This document shows positions 1-9,963 of a DNA stretch of 42,464 bases, piece by piece. The stretch comes from an uncultured Pelagibacteraceae bacterium (lineage in GTDB: Bacteria > Pseudomonadota > Alphaproteobacteria > Pelagibacterales > Pelagibacteraceae), in the NCBI GenBank assembly GCA_902525295.1, contig CABZGR010000004.1, positions 1 through 42,464 of the forward strand, in the 5' to 3' direction. The translations under genes were made by a program, and so were the position numbers. How positions within the stretch are numbered: the stretch's first letter is position 1; the number at the start of each line of letters is the position of its first letter. The notes under the pieces are model-generated. The model ran no database searches. It was not told the DNA's origin and saw only the letters and a program-made list of their open reading frames with translations.

Positions 1-54
1 AGGAGAATTCCAATAAAATACCTCAAATACCAAGGTTATTCTCATATATTCTAA
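1..54 (+). CDS. C-terminal fragment of an upstream protein, possibly thiamine-monophosphate kinase (ThiL)
   Basis: Frame 1 reads RRIPIKYLKYQGYSHIF* and is truncated by the window start. A GY-x-H-F-like tail and position upstream of hppA are compatible with ThiL, but only 17 codons are visible. Confidence 0.3.
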   Translation, partial: RRIPIKYLKYQGYSHIF

Positions 55-136
55 GAAGTTAAATATTGCCTTTTATAATCTTTTTTGTAATGTCCGCATT
101 TTAAAAAATAACTAAAACACTTATTTAAGGAATTAT

Positions 137-2236
137 ATGTCTGTTGATACCATTTTATTATACACAATTTTCGCTGGAATATTATCCATTGTATATGGAT
201 TTGTAACAGGATCCTCAATTTTGAATGCAAGCGCAGGGAATGCAAAGATGCAAGAAATTGCTTCTGCTATTCAAATTGGGGCAAAAGCATATTTAAACAG
301 GCAATACAAAACAATCGCTATAGTTGGTGTTGTTGTTTTAGTTATCATTAGTTTTGCATTTTCATTATTAGTTGGAATTGGATATTTAATTGGTGCGGCA
401 TTATCTGGTATAGCCGGTTATGTTGGAATGTTAGTTTCTGTTCAAGCTAATGTACGAACCGCTGAAGCATCAAGAAAAGGTTTATCTCAAGGTCTTTCAA
501 TAGCATTTAAATCTGGAGCAATTACAGGAATGTTGGTTGCTGGTTTGGCTTTATTAGCAATTGCAGTTTATTATTACATATTGTTATCAGCAGGCGTTGA
601 CGAGAGAGAAATTGTAAATGCATTGGTAGCTTTAGGTTTTGGTGCATCATTAATTTCTATTTTTGCAAGATTAGGTGGTGGAATTTTCACAAAAGGTGCT
701 GACGTTGGTGCAGATTTAGTTGGAAAGGTAGAAGCTGGTATTCCGGAGGATGATCCTAGAAACCCAGCTGTTATAGCAGATAATGTTGGTGATAATGTTG
801 GTGACTGTGCAGGTATGGCTGCAGATTTGTTTGAAACCTATGCGGTAACTATAGTTGCAACAATGGTTCTTTCCTCTATATTTTTTGTTTCTGATTTAAA
901 TATGATGGTCTATCCATTAAGTATTGGAGCAGCTTGTATACTTACTTCTATTATAGGAACTTTCTTTGTTAAACTTGGTCAATCAAAAAATATAATGAAT
1001 GCATTGTACAAAGGTTTTGTTGCTACAGCCATTCTATCTCTAATTATTTTATACCCTATAACAGATTATGTTATTGGATTAGATACAAACTATTCTGCAA
1101 ATGGAGTTACTTTTAATGGTATGAGCTTGTATTATTGCGGAGTAATAGGCTTAATTATCACTGGATTATTAATATGGATTACTGAATATTATACCGGGAC
1201 TGATTATAGGCCTGTCAAAAGTGTTGCAGAATCTTCAACAACAGGACACGGTACAAATGTAATTCAAGGTCTAGCTATATCTATGGAAGCAACAGCAATT
1301 CCAGCAATAATAATCGTTGCAGGAATTTTATTAACTAATTCAATAGCTGGTTTATTTGGTATTGCTATTGCTGTAACAACTATGCTTGCTCTTGCAGGAA
1401 TGGTTGTAGCTTTAGATGCCTACGGACCAGTAACTGATAACGCAGGTGGAATTGCAGAAATGTCAAATTTACCAAAAAATGTTAGAAAAACAACTGATGC
1501 ATTAGATGCCGTTGGTAATACAACAAAAGCAGTTACAAAAGGGTACGCTATTGGTTCAGCAGGGTTGGGTGCGCTTGTTTTATTTGCAGCATATACTGAA
1601 GATATTAAACACTTTTCAAAAGAGGCAGGTTCTAAGCTTGAAGGAATTGTTGTGACCTTCGATCTATCAAATCCATTTGTTGTTGTTGGTTTATTAATTG
1701 GCGGAATGCTACCTTATCTTTTTGGATCAATGGGTATGCAAGCTGTTGGCAGAGCAGGTGGAGCAGTGGTAATAGAAGTTAGAAGGCAATTTAAAAAAAT
1801 ACCTGGAATTATGAAAAGAAAAGCCAAACCTGATTATGGTAAATTAGTAGATTTGTTAACTAAAGCAGCAATAAAGGAAATGGTTATACCTTCATTGTTA
1901 CCAGTTTTGTCTCCGATAGTTTTATATTTAATTATTCTACCGATAGGTGGACAGGTAGCTGCTTTATCATCTGTTGGAGCCATGTTATTAGGTGTTATTA
2001 TTACAGGGCTATTTGTAGCTGTATCAATGACTGCAGGAGGTGGGGCATGGGACAATGCAAAAAAATATATTGAGGATGGTAAATTTGGTGGTAAAGGTTC
2101 AGAGGCGCATAAAGCTGCTGTAACAGGAGATACGGTTGGCGATCCTTATAAAGACACAGCTGGACCAGCAGTTAACCCAATGATAAAGATTACTAATATT
2201 GTTGCTTTACTTCTGTTAGCTGTAATTGCAGGATAA
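137..2236 (+). CDS. hppA: Membrane-bound proton-translocating pyrophosphatase
   Basis: 699 aa, many TM segments; family motifs [45 protein letters not shown] and [23 protein letters not shown]. Confidence 0.97.
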   Translation: MSVDTILLYTIFAGILSIVYGFVTGSSILNASAGNAKMQEIASAIQIGAKAYLNRQYKTIAIVGVVVLVIISFAFSLLVGIGYLIGAALSGIAGYVGMLVSVQANVRTAEASRKGLSQGLSIAFKSGAITGMLVAGLALLAIAVYYYILLSAGVDEREIVNALVALGFGASLISIFARLGGGIFTKGADVGADLVGKVEAGIPEDDPRNPAVIADNVGDNVGDCAGMAADLFETYAVTIVATMVLSSIFFVSDLNMMVYPLSIGAACILTSIIGTFFVKLGQSKNIMNALYKGFVATAILSLIILYPITDYVIGLDTNYSANGVTFNGMSLYYCGVIGLIITGLLIWITEYYTGTDYRPVKSVAESSTTGHGTNVIQGLAISMEATAIPAIIIVAGILLTNSIAGLFGIAIAVTTMLALAGMVVALDAYGPVTDNAGGIAEMSNLPKNVRKTTDALDAVGNTTKAVTKGYAIGSAGLGALVLFAAYTEDIKHFSKEAGSKLEGIVVTFDLSNPFVVVGLLIGGMLPYLFGSMGMQAVGRAGGAVVIEVRRQFKKIPGIMKRKAKPDYGKLVDLLTKAAIKEMVIPSLLPVLSPIVLYLIILPIGGQVAALSSVGAMLLGVIITGLFVAVSMTAGGGAWDNAKKYIEDGKFGGKGSEAHKAAVTGDTVGDPYKDTAGPAVNPMIKITNIVALLLLAVIAG

Positions 2237-2241
2237 ATAAA

Positions 2242-2688
2242 TTAATTTCTGAGAGGTGCATTTATTTTTTCTCTTAATGTTGAAAATATTCCATATATAA
2301 TATTATTTTTAGTGAATTCTTTTTCAGTTGTTGCTTTTATATATTTAACATCCTGCATGTCATCCATATTTAATAATCGTTTTTCTTCTAAAATTCCGAT
2401 CTTATTAAATTCAACAATTAATACGTTATTAATTTTAATTTTTTGTTTACCTAATTTAAATAAAGATTGATTTACTTTTAGTCTTTCTATGTAAAACCAT
2501 TTATTTTCATTAAAATCACTTTTAGTTGACGGTGGACCTATTAATTTTATTAAATCATTTTTATTTGTTTCGTTAATTTTAATCAAACTGAATTTTAAAT
2601 CTAATGATTTTGATCCATGATAATTTGTTACTTTATTTCCTGTGCAGTTAGTTATAATAAAGATCAAAAAAAAATATAAATATTTCAT
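2242..2688 (-). CDS. bamE: Outer membrane protein assembly factor BamE / SmpA-OmlA family lipoprotein
   Basis: 148 aa, lipobox-like FIITNC, then NKNDLIKLIGPPSTKSDFNENKWFYIE typical of the SmpA/OmlA domain; gene neighbourhood fits. Confidence 0.75.
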   Translation of the reverse strand: MKYLYFFLIFIITNCTGNKVTNYHGSKSLDLKFSLIKINETNKNDLIKLIGPPSTKSDFNENKWFYIERLKVNQSLFKLGKQKIKINNVLIVEFNKIGILEEKRLLNMDDMQDVKYIKATTEKEFTKNNIIYGIFSTLREKINAPLRN

Positions 2689-3154
2689 GAATAATATATA
2701 TTTGGGTATTTACAACAATTTGATTAAGCTGACCAGAAATAAAAATTTATATAATGCATCCAAAGAAGATACTTTTTATGATAGATTAATAATTTTTTTC
2801 TTTCATTTATCTATAATTTTGAAGGTATACAAAGATATAGAAACAAAAGAAAATCTTCAAAAATTTTTTGATTTCTGTATAAAGCAAATTGAACTTTCAA
2901 TAAGAGAAATAGGATATGGTGATGCAACAATTAATAAAAAAATGAAAGACTATGTAAATATACTTTTTTCAATAATTGATAAGATCGATAATTGGGATAT
3001 ATTAAAAAACCAACAAAAAGCAAAAATAATAAACAATTTTAAAGAAGATACATCAAAATGTGATTTATATATTAAATATTTTGATAATTTTAACAATTTT
3101 GTCTCAAATAATACTTTCAATAGTTTGTCAAAAGATATAATAAGCTTTAAATAA
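2687..3154 (+). CDS. Ubiquinol-cytochrome c chaperone (CBP3/UQCC1) family protein
   Basis: Start placed at ATG 2687 ([11 protein letters not shown]...). Contains [35 protein letters not shown], typical of the family; lies before rpmF. Confidence 0.7.
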   Translation: MNNIYLGIYNNLIKLTRNKNLYNASKEDTFYDRLIIFFFHLSIILKVYKDIETKENLQKFFDFCIKQIELSIREIGYGDATINKKMKDYVNILFSIIDKIDNWDILKNQQKAKIINNFKEDTSKCDLYIKYFDNFNNFVSNNTFNSLSKDIISFK

Positions 3155-3159
3155 AAATT

Positions 3160-3339
3160 ATGGCTGTACCAAAACGTAAAACTACTAAATCTAGAGCTGG
3201 TAAGAGAAGATCTCATATTAAAACTAATCCTAAAAATATAATAGAGGATAAAAAATCTGGTGAATACAGACTTTCACATCATATGGATCTGAAAACAGGA
3301 TTTTATAGAGGTAGACAAGTTTTAGATCCAAAAGAGTAG
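3160..3339 (+). CDS. rpmF: 50S ribosomal protein L32
   Basis: 59 aa read by hand: [59 protein letters not shown]. Below the ORF-track length cutoff. Confidence 0.95.
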   Translation: MAVPKRKTTKSRAGKRRSHIKTNPKNIIEDKKSGEYRLSHHMDLKTGFYRGRQVLDPKE

Positions 3340-3344
3340 ATTAT

Positions 3345-4352
3345 ATGAACAACCCAATCAAAATTGCGGTTGATGCAATGGGTGGTGAAAATTCTCCTTA
3401 TAAAGTAATAAAAGGAATTAAAATTCACTGCTCAAGTCCCAATAACGTAATTTACAATATTTTTGGAAATGAAAAAATAATTCGTCCTTTATTAGATCAA
3501 ATTCAAATACCAAATAGTAAATATAAAATCTTTCATACAGAAAATTCTATAAAGGATGAAGATAGTCCATTATCAGCGGCTAAAAAAGGCAAAGATACAA
3601 GTATGTGGTTAGCAATTGAAAGTTTAAAAAAAGATCATTCAGATGCAATTATTTCTGCAGGTAATACAGGAGCTTTATTTGTAATTGCAAAATTGAATTT
3701 AAAAATGATAGAAAAAATAGAAAAACCTGCATTATCAGCTCTATGGCCAAATAAAAATGGTATGAATATAGTATTAGATTTAGGTGCGAATATCGATTGT
3801 AATGAAAAAAATTTAGTTGATTTTAGTTTAATGGGATCTGCATTACATAAATCCTTATTTGAAAATGAAGATCAAAAGGTTGCGTTATTAAATATTGGAT
3901 CTGAAGAATTAAAAGGCAATAGCATCATTAAAAACACTTATCAAATTTTAAATGAGAAAAAAAACTCTTTATTTGAATTTAAAGGGTATATTGAAGGTAA
4001 TCAAATTATGAATGGTGATGTAAATGTAATTGTAACAGATGGTTTTACGGGGAACATAGCCTTGAAAACCGCAGAAGGAACAGCTAATTTTATTAATACT
4101 GAATTAAGAAAAGCATTAACATCATCTTTAATAGGCAAGATTTCGTCATTACTTAATATTAGAAATTTAAAAAAATTTAAAAAAAAACTAGACCCGAGAC
4201 TATATAATGGTGCAATTTTATTAGGCTTAGATAAGCCTGTAATTAAAAGTCATGGATCAACTGATGAACTGGGTTTTGCAAACTCACTAAAGGTTTGCGA
4301 AAAAATCATAAATAGTAATTTAATTAGCAAAATAAAGAAAAACATAATTTAA
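3345..4352 (+). CDS. plsX: Phosphate acyltransferase PlsX
   Basis: IAVDAMGGENSP, SAGNTGALF, VTDGFTGNIALKTAEG motifs. Confidence 0.95.
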   Translation: MNNPIKIAVDAMGGENSPYKVIKGIKIHCSSPNNVIYNIFGNEKIIRPLLDQIQIPNSKYKIFHTENSIKDEDSPLSAAKKGKDTSMWLAIESLKKDHSDAIISAGNTGALFVIAKLNLKMIEKIEKPALSALWPNKNGMNIVLDLGANIDCNEKNLVDFSLMGSALHKSLFENEDQKVALLNIGSEELKGNSIIKNTYQILNEKKNSLFEFKGYIEGNQIMNGDVNVIVTDGFTGNIALKTAEGTANFINTELRKALTSSLIGKISSLLNIRNLKKFKKKLDPRLYNGAILLGLDKPVIKSHGSTDELGFANSLKVCEKIINSNLISKIKKNII

Positions 4353-4646
4353 ATGAGAGTAAATTTAACAAAAAAGGACATTATCAATTCTGTTTACATG
4401 CAATTAGGTTTTTCTAAAAAAATATTAGAAAATTTAATTGAAGATTTTTTATCAATACTTTTAGATGAGCTTATAGAAAATAAAAAAGTAAAAATACCTA
4501 AATTTGGAACTTTTATTTTAAGGCGAAAAAAAAGTAGAATTGGTAGAAATCCCAAAACTCTTGAAAAAAAAATTATTAAAGAAAGAAATGTTGTATTATT
4601 TAAACCATCAAACATATTAAAAAAATATATTAATAAAGATGAATGA
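4353..4646 (+). CDS. ihfA: HU/IHF family DNA-binding protein, likely IHF alpha
   Basis: 97 aa; VKIPKFGTFILRRKKSRIGRNPKT DNA-binding arm; adjacent to plsX and a MerR gene as in alphaproteobacteria. Confidence 0.88.
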   Translation: MRVNLTKKDIINSVYMQLGFSKKILENLIEDFLSILLDELIENKKVKIPKFGTFILRRKKSRIGRNPKTLEKKIIKERNVVLFKPSNILKKYINKDE

Positions 4647-5007
4647 ATTTAAAAAATCTTATCAATCAATAGGAGAGGTTGCAAAAATTTTAAATCTTAT
4701 TGATAAAAAAACAGGTAAGTTATCTACACACACAATAAGATTTTGGGAAAAAGAATTTAAACAAATAAAACCATACATATTTTCAGGAAAAAGAAGATAT
4801 TATGATGATAAATCTATTAAGATATTAAAGCAAATTCATTTTCTTTTAAAAGACAAAGGAATGACGATTAAGGGTGCTAAAAAGCTATTAGATAATGGTA
4901 ATTCATATCTTGACGTACATGATAATAAAACTATAAACAAAAAAATTATAAAAACAAAGTTAGATAAAATATCGAACTTAGTAAAAAACTTAAAAAGTAA
5001 TGGCTAA
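4639..5007 (+). CDS. MerR family transcriptional regulator
   Basis: SIGEVAKILNL...THTIRFWEKEFKQIKPYIFSGKRRYYDDKSIKIL winged-helix MerR motif. Confidence 0.88.
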   Translation: MNEFKKSYQSIGEVAKILNLIDKKTGKLSTHTIRFWEKEFKQIKPYIFSGKRRYYDDKSIKILKQIHFLLKDKGMTIKGAKKLLDNGNSYLDVHDNKTINKKIIKTKLDKISNLVKNLKSNG

Positions 5008-5191
5008 AAAAACACACATAAAAGTAAGATTGGTACCAGAAGCTAAACCTGATAGTCCTTTTTTTTACTATGTAAAAAAACCTGCTGGTGGTGAAAAAGC
5101 AAAGATTAAGTTAAAAGCAAAAAAATATAATCCTTCTACGAGAAAACATGAAATTTTTGTGGAAAAGAAACTTCCACCACATAGTAAATAA
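5000..5191 (+). CDS. rpmG: 50S ribosomal protein L33
   Basis: MAKKTHIKVRLVPEAKPDSPFFYYVKK...KYNPSTRKHEIFVEKKLPPHSK; L33 core with NPSTRKHEIFVEKKL. Confidence 0.9.
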   Translation: MAKKTHIKVRLVPEAKPDSPFFYYVKKPAGGEKAKIKLKAKKYNPSTRKHEIFVEKKLPPHSK

Positions 5192-5506
5192 TTATTTTTT
5201 TCTAAAATTTCTTCTTTCAAAATCGATATAAGACCTAATCATATTTTTCCATATTCTGTTTGTTATTTTGGGATCAATCTTATTTTTAATTGATTTTTTT
5301 TTAATATTTTTAAGAATTAGTGAGATTCTTTTTTTATCAACAATTTCATGTTTGTAGGTTTTTAGCGCAAGAACATCTTTAACAATATTTGTTCTTATTT
5401 TAATTAATTTAATAAGCTTATTGTCAAGAAGATCTAATTTTTTTCTTAATATATTTAATTTTTTTTTTTTATCAGGCGACATTTGATCAATTGGAATTAT
5501 AAACAA
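5192..5506 (-). CDS. Chorismate mutase (AroQ type)
   Basis: LNILRKKLDLLDNKLIKLIKIRTNIVKDVLALK ... IDPKITNRIWKNMIRSYIDFE, AroQ-like helical pattern. Confidence 0.75.
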   Translation of the reverse strand: MFIIPIDQMSPDKKKKLNILRKKLDLLDNKLIKLIKIRTNIVKDVLALKTYKHEIVDKKRISLILKNIKKKSIKNKIDPKITNRIWKNMIRSYIDFERRNFRKK

Positions 5507-5525
5507 ATATTATATTTAAACAAAT

Positions 5526-6542
5526 ATGTATACTGAAATTAATACAAAATTGAAAATTTACATATCTAATTGGTTGTTATTTATGTTTTTTTTAATCTCA
5601 GCAATGATAATTGTTGGAGGCTTAACAAGACTTACAGATTCAGGATTATCGATCACAGAATGGGAATTTTTTAAAGGTTTTTTTCCACCTATGAATAATG
5701 ATTCTTGGTTAGCATATTTCGAATCTTATAAACAAATACCTGAATTTAAACTTCAAAATTATTCAATGACTTTAAGTGAATTCAAGGTAATATTTTGGTG
5801 GGAGTGGGCACATAGATTTTTTGGACGAATTATTGGTTTAGCTTTCTTGATACCTTTAATATTTTTTACAATCAAATTAGGTATTAAAAAACTTTATAAT
5901 TTTTACTTGATATTTTTTTTGATTTGTTTTCAGGGTTTTCTAGGTTGGTATATGGTGCAGAGTGGTCTTGTTAATAATATAGACGTAAGTCACTTTAGAT
6001 TATCTATACATCTTTTATTTGCATTTATAATTTTATCATTAATTTTTTGGAATTATTTATCTTTAGTGAATTTAAATAAAAAGGATAGAAAAATTAATAA
6101 CTATGTACCAGAATTTTTCTTATTGTTAATATTCTTACAAATTATCATTGGTGCATTCGTTTCAGGTATGGACGCAGGAAAAATATATAATACTTGGCCA
6201 TTAATGGGTAATTCTTATTTTCCAGATGATAATAAACTTATAAGTTTGTTTAAATTATCTGCTTTTAGCGATCCATCACTAGTTCAATATTTGCACCGAA
6301 ATTTAGCTTATTTAATATTTATTATATACATAGTGCTTTCATATATTACATATAGGAATAAGTTTTCTAATCTATTTAAAGCTTTAATTATTTTAGGTTT
6401 AATTATTTTATTACAAATTATATTGGGAATTCTTACTGTTTTGTCTGGCGCAAGTATTTTAACAGCTTCTTTGCATCAGTTTAGTTCAATATTATTAATT
6501 ACATCGTCATTATATTTTTTATACAAAAATAGGTTTAGTTGA
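5526..6542 (+). CDS. ctaA: Heme A synthase (COX15/CtaA family)
   Basis: VGGLTRLTDSGLSITEWEFFKGFFPP, WEWAHRFFGRIIGL, GAFVSGMDAGKIYNTWPLMG. Confidence 0.96.
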   Translation: MYTEINTKLKIYISNWLLFMFFLISAMIIVGGLTRLTDSGLSITEWEFFKGFFPPMNNDSWLAYFESYKQIPEFKLQNYSMTLSEFKVIFWWEWAHRFFGRIIGLAFLIPLIFFTIKLGIKKLYNFYLIFFLICFQGFLGWYMVQSGLVNNIDVSHFRLSIHLLFAFIILSLIFWNYLSLVNLNKKDRKINNYVPEFFLLLIFLQIIIGAFVSGMDAGKIYNTWPLMGNSYFPDDNKLISLFKLSAFSDPSLVQYLHRNLAYLIFIIYIVLSYITYRNKFSNLFKALIILGLIILLQIILGILTVLSGASILTASLHQFSSILLITSSLYFLYKNRFS

Positions 6543-7652
6543 TTATTTTTTTTCTATTACAAATAGTTCATTATTAAAATATAGACCTTTATTCTTATTG
6601 ACTATATTTTTTACAACTTTTTGATAATAATTTTTTCTCTCTGCATTCATTATTTGTTCATCCGATATTTGGTTAACATATACGGCAGCATTCCATGCTG
6701 AAAATATTAATGATGTAGCAATACCTCCGCTAATTTCATTTGGTAATGCTCTTAAAACATATTTAATAGTTTGTTTTTTATTAAATTTTAAATTTTTTAA
6801 AATTTCATTATCAGTGTTACTTTTTATATATTTAATTATTGATCTATATAGTGAAGGAAATGGTTTTTCTTTTGGCCAGATTTTTTTTATAATTTTGTTT
6901 CCAGGATCATTACCGCATGCATGAACAACTACTAATTTACCTTTCTTGTCTAATGATTTTATCATTGGATCAATAACATATTTAACCTTTTTCTCAGCGG
7001 ATATTCTCGATCTATATGGTTGAGATGCAATTATTAAGTCGTAACTATTCTTTCCATTATTTTTTTTTGGAATAACATTTTTTAAGGAAAATTCTTGATC
7101 TTTTCTATAAATTACAATTACAGATGGCTCCTTGTAAGTTGGATTTCCATTTTTAGGATTTCTCTCTATTTGCCATTTTTTATTAAGAAATTCTTGATTA
7201 AGTTTTCTCAATTGATTTGAAAAATCTAATGAAGAATTACCTTTTAGTTTGACTATTTTCCAATTCATTTTTTTTTGTTTATTCTTGTTATTTGATTTAA
7301 GGGCGGTTGATTCTACATAATTTAGATTTGATATAACAAAAACTGTATTTTTATGTTCGACAAACCGATCTGGAAGTTTTTCAAGTCCTAATCTAACATC
7401 TTCCATACTTATCTCTTTTGTACTTACCAATAGAGGAATATGAGGCATTTTCTGATGACATTGCCTCATTACGCTCATCAATAATGAACCATCACCCATA
7501 CCTGCATCAAAAATTTTTAATGCAGGAAATTTTGGTTTTAATTTTTGTACAATAGGTTTTAAAGCATCAGCAATCTTATTCTTTTCATTAGTTGTTGTAA
7601 CAAAAAGTAAATATTTTTGCCTGTTATCAAAAAATCTAAAATTTTTTTTCAT
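6543..7652 (-). CDS. Uncharacterised protein, probable class I SAM-dependent methyltransferase
   Basis: 369 aa; LKIFDAGMGDGSLLMSVMRQC resembles SAM motif I; no specific family recognised. Confidence 0.5.
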   Translation of the reverse strand: MKKNFRFFDNRQKYLLFVTTTNEKNKIADALKPIVQKLKPKFPALKIFDAGMGDGSLLMSVMRQCHQKMPHIPLLVSTKEISMEDVRLGLEKLPDRFVEHKNTVFVISNLNYVESTALKSNNKNKQKKMNWKIVKLKGNSSLDFSNQLRKLNQEFLNKKWQIERNPKNGNPTYKEPSVIVIYRKDQEFSLKNVIPKKNNGKNSYDLIIASQPYRSRISAEKKVKYVIDPMIKSLDKKGKLVVVHACGNDPGNKIIKKIWPKEKPFPSLYRSIIKYIKSNTDNEILKNLKFNKKQTIKYVLRALPNEISGGIATSLIFSAWNAAVYVNQISDEQIMNAERKNYYQKVVKNIVNKNKGLYFNNELFVIEKK

Positions 7653-7671
7653 AAACGCTGATATATAATTA

Positions 7672-8484
7672 TTAATTTGCCGGATAATTTGTCGTTATGA
7701 ATTTTTTTAAAACATTTAATACTCGATCTGCTTCCTCTAATAACATCATATGTCCACAATTATCGATTATATCTATTTGACTTCCTTCAATTAAATTTGC
7801 TAGTTTTTTTCCTTCTTTAACTGGACACATCTTGTCGTCAGTAGCGAGTATAGAGAGGGTGGGTATTTTAATTTGTTTAGCAGCTTCAAAACCATTTTTG
7901 TAATTATCACATGCTCTAAAGTCTACACCGAGGGTATTTTTTATTGTTCTTGTTTTAGCTAACATAGAACCGGTATTAATATGATATAATCCTGGTACAG
8001 GATGACCGCCAAAATGGCCAGCTGGCCCATGTGCCCAGTCCATCATTAATTCAACCGCTTTAGGATCATTATTTTCAGCCAAAGATAATAATTCAGGGTT
8101 CATTGGAATTGCACCAGCACCACCCATTAAACTTAATGTTTTAATTTTATTTGGATTCCTTGCTGTACACTCAACTGTAACCAAGCATCCTTGTGAGTGA
8201 CCAACTAACGAAGCTTCTTTATATCCAACTGCATCAATTACATCACTTACCCAATCTGCCATGTCTTCAATTGATTTTAAACTTTCACCTCCTGATAATC
8301 CATGTCCAGGCATATCTAGAGCTAAAACGCTATAGCCATGAAAAGCAAAATATCTTGTTTGCAAAACCCACGTCATATGAGTTAGACCACTACCATGCAC
8401 AAATATTATTAATGGCTTATTCTTATCGAAGGGCCTACCTCCCGTAGAAGCATAAACCTCGTTATTATTTACCTGAAACTTCAT
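7672..8484 (-). CDS. Alpha/beta fold hydrolase
   Basis: VHGSGLTHMTW oxyanion region, GHSQG nucleophile elbow, NCGHMM catalytic histidine. Confidence 0.92.
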   Translation of the reverse strand: MKFQVNNNEVYASTGGRPFDKNKPLIIFVHGSGLTHMTWVLQTRYFAFHGYSVLALDMPGHGLSGGESLKSIEDMADWVSDVIDAVGYKEASLVGHSQGCLVTVECTARNPNKIKTLSLMGGAGAIPMNPELLSLAENNDPKAVELMMDWAHGPAGHFGGHPVPGLYHINTGSMLAKTRTIKNTLGVDFRACDNYKNGFEAAKQIKIPTLSILATDDKMCPVKEGKKLANLIEGSQIDIIDNCGHMMLLEEADRVLNVLKKFITTNYPAN

Positions 8485-9809
8485 TGATTGGATACGAGTC
8501 TAGGTTTCCTAGCAGCTCTAAATCCATTTTCAAAGTCATTTTTAATATCATCAATATCTTCAATACCTACTGATAATCTGATCATATCATGAGATAAACC
8601 CGCAAATTTTAATGTAGCTTCATCCATTTGAGAATGTGTTGCTGATGCTGGATGAATTACTAATGTTCGTGTATCCCCAACATTTGCTAAATGAGAAGCA
8701 AGTTTAACGTTATTAATAAATGCTTCACCTGCTGCTTTTCCTCCTTTAATACCAAATGCTATCATTGATCCTTTGCCATTTGGTAATAATTTGCTTGCTA
8801 AATCATGATCAGGATGATCTGGTACACTCGGATGTGAAACCCAAGCAACACTTTCGTGACCTAATAAATACTCGACCATTTTTTCAGCATTCTCGCAATG
8901 TTTTTTCATTCTGACAGAAAGTGTCTCTATACCTTGTAACACATTCCATGCATTTTGAGGACTTAGACAAGGACCAAAATCTCTCATACCTTCTGCTCTT
9001 GCTTTCATTGTAAAAGCTGTTGGTCCAAATTCTTCAGCAAAAGATAATCCATGATAACCTTCATAAGGTTGAGTCATTGTTGGAAATTTATCATTTTGCA
9101 TCCAATCAAACTTACCACCTTCAACAATTATACCAGCCATTGAAGATCCATGTCCTGCCATCCATTTAGTAAGTGAATGAACTACAATATCAGCACCGTG
9201 CTCTATAGGTTTGCATAAATAAGGTGTTTGATAAGTTGCATCTACCATTAAAGGAATACCTGCATCATGAGCTATTTTAGCAATCTCAGGCATATTCATT
9301 ATTTCATTTCCTGGGTTACCTACAAGTTCTCCAAAAATACCTTTTGTATTTTTTTGAATTGCTTTTTTAAATCCTTCTGTGTCTCTTGGTTTTACAAAAG
9401 TTGTTTTAATTCCAAATTTTGGAAGTGTTAATCTAAATAAATTTACAGTTCCTCCATAAAGTTGGGATGATACAACCAAATGATCTCCTGCTTCACAAAG
9501 AGTCATTACTGCAAGAAATATTGCACTCATACCAGACGATGTAGCAAGTGCAGCTGTTCCACCTTCTAATGAGGCAACTCTCTCCTCTAAAACGGCAACT
9601 GTCGGATTTGATATTCTACTATAAATATGTCCACCTCTTTCTAAATTAAATAATGCTGCAGCATGATCTACATCATCAAATAGATATGAAGTTGTTTGGT
9701 ATATTGGTACTTGTCTTGAACCAGCATTTTTATGAGGTTGATAACCTGCATGTAAACTAAGGGTATCAAATTTATATGTTTTGGGATCCATTCCTTTTTT
9801 GTCTGACAT
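8481..9809 (-). CDS. metY: O-acetylhomoserine aminocarboxypropyltransferase / sulfhydrylase
   Basis: 442 aa; LHAGYQPHKNAGSRQVPIYQTTSYLFDD, PLP lysine region HSLTKWMAGHGSSMAGIIV, RLSVGIEDIDDI. Confidence 0.93.
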   Translation of the reverse strand: MSDKKGMDPKTYKFDTLSLHAGYQPHKNAGSRQVPIYQTTSYLFDDVDHAAALFNLERGGHIYSRISNPTVAVLEERVASLEGGTAALATSSGMSAIFLAVMTLCEAGDHLVVSSQLYGGTVNLFRLTLPKFGIKTTFVKPRDTEGFKKAIQKNTKGIFGELVGNPGNEIMNMPEIAKIAHDAGIPLMVDATYQTPYLCKPIEHGADIVVHSLTKWMAGHGSSMAGIIVEGGKFDWMQNDKFPTMTQPYEGYHGLSFAEEFGPTAFTMKARAEGMRDFGPCLSPQNAWNVLQGIETLSVRMKKHCENAEKMVEYLLGHESVAWVSHPSVPDHPDHDLASKLLPNGKGSMIAFGIKGGKAAGEAFINNVKLASHLANVGDTRTLVIHPASATHSQMDEATLKFAGLSHDMIRLSVGIEDIDDIKNDFENGFRAARKPRLVSNQ

Positions 9810-9924
9810 TTAGTTGCTCCTGTTTTAATTTTAAGATTTATTATAAACAAATATTTTCGTTAATTTATAGCCTATTTATTAGTTAAAACTATCAAAAATG
9901 ACTTAAGTTCTAACTGTATATCGT

Positions 9925-9953
9925 TTGACAATATATCGATTTATAAGTATTAA
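9925..9953 (+). promoter_or_regulatory. Consensus-like sigma70 promoter for rplM
   Basis: TTGACA 9925-9930, 17-bp spacer, TATTAA 9948-9953; rplM ATG is at 9964. Confidence 0.6.
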
Positions 9954-9963
9954 TCCCGCAATT

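Noticed and set aside
51-245. Minus-strand 64-aa ORF upstream of hppA
   Set aside because: Low-complexity translation overlapping the hppA start; no homology recognised.
2950-3216. Minus-strand ORF of 88 aa
   Set aside because: Antisense to the CBP3-like gene and rpmF; low-complexity composition, no family resemblance.
8193-8447. Plus-strand ORF of 84 aa
   Set aside because: Antisense shadow of the well-supported alpha/beta hydrolase.
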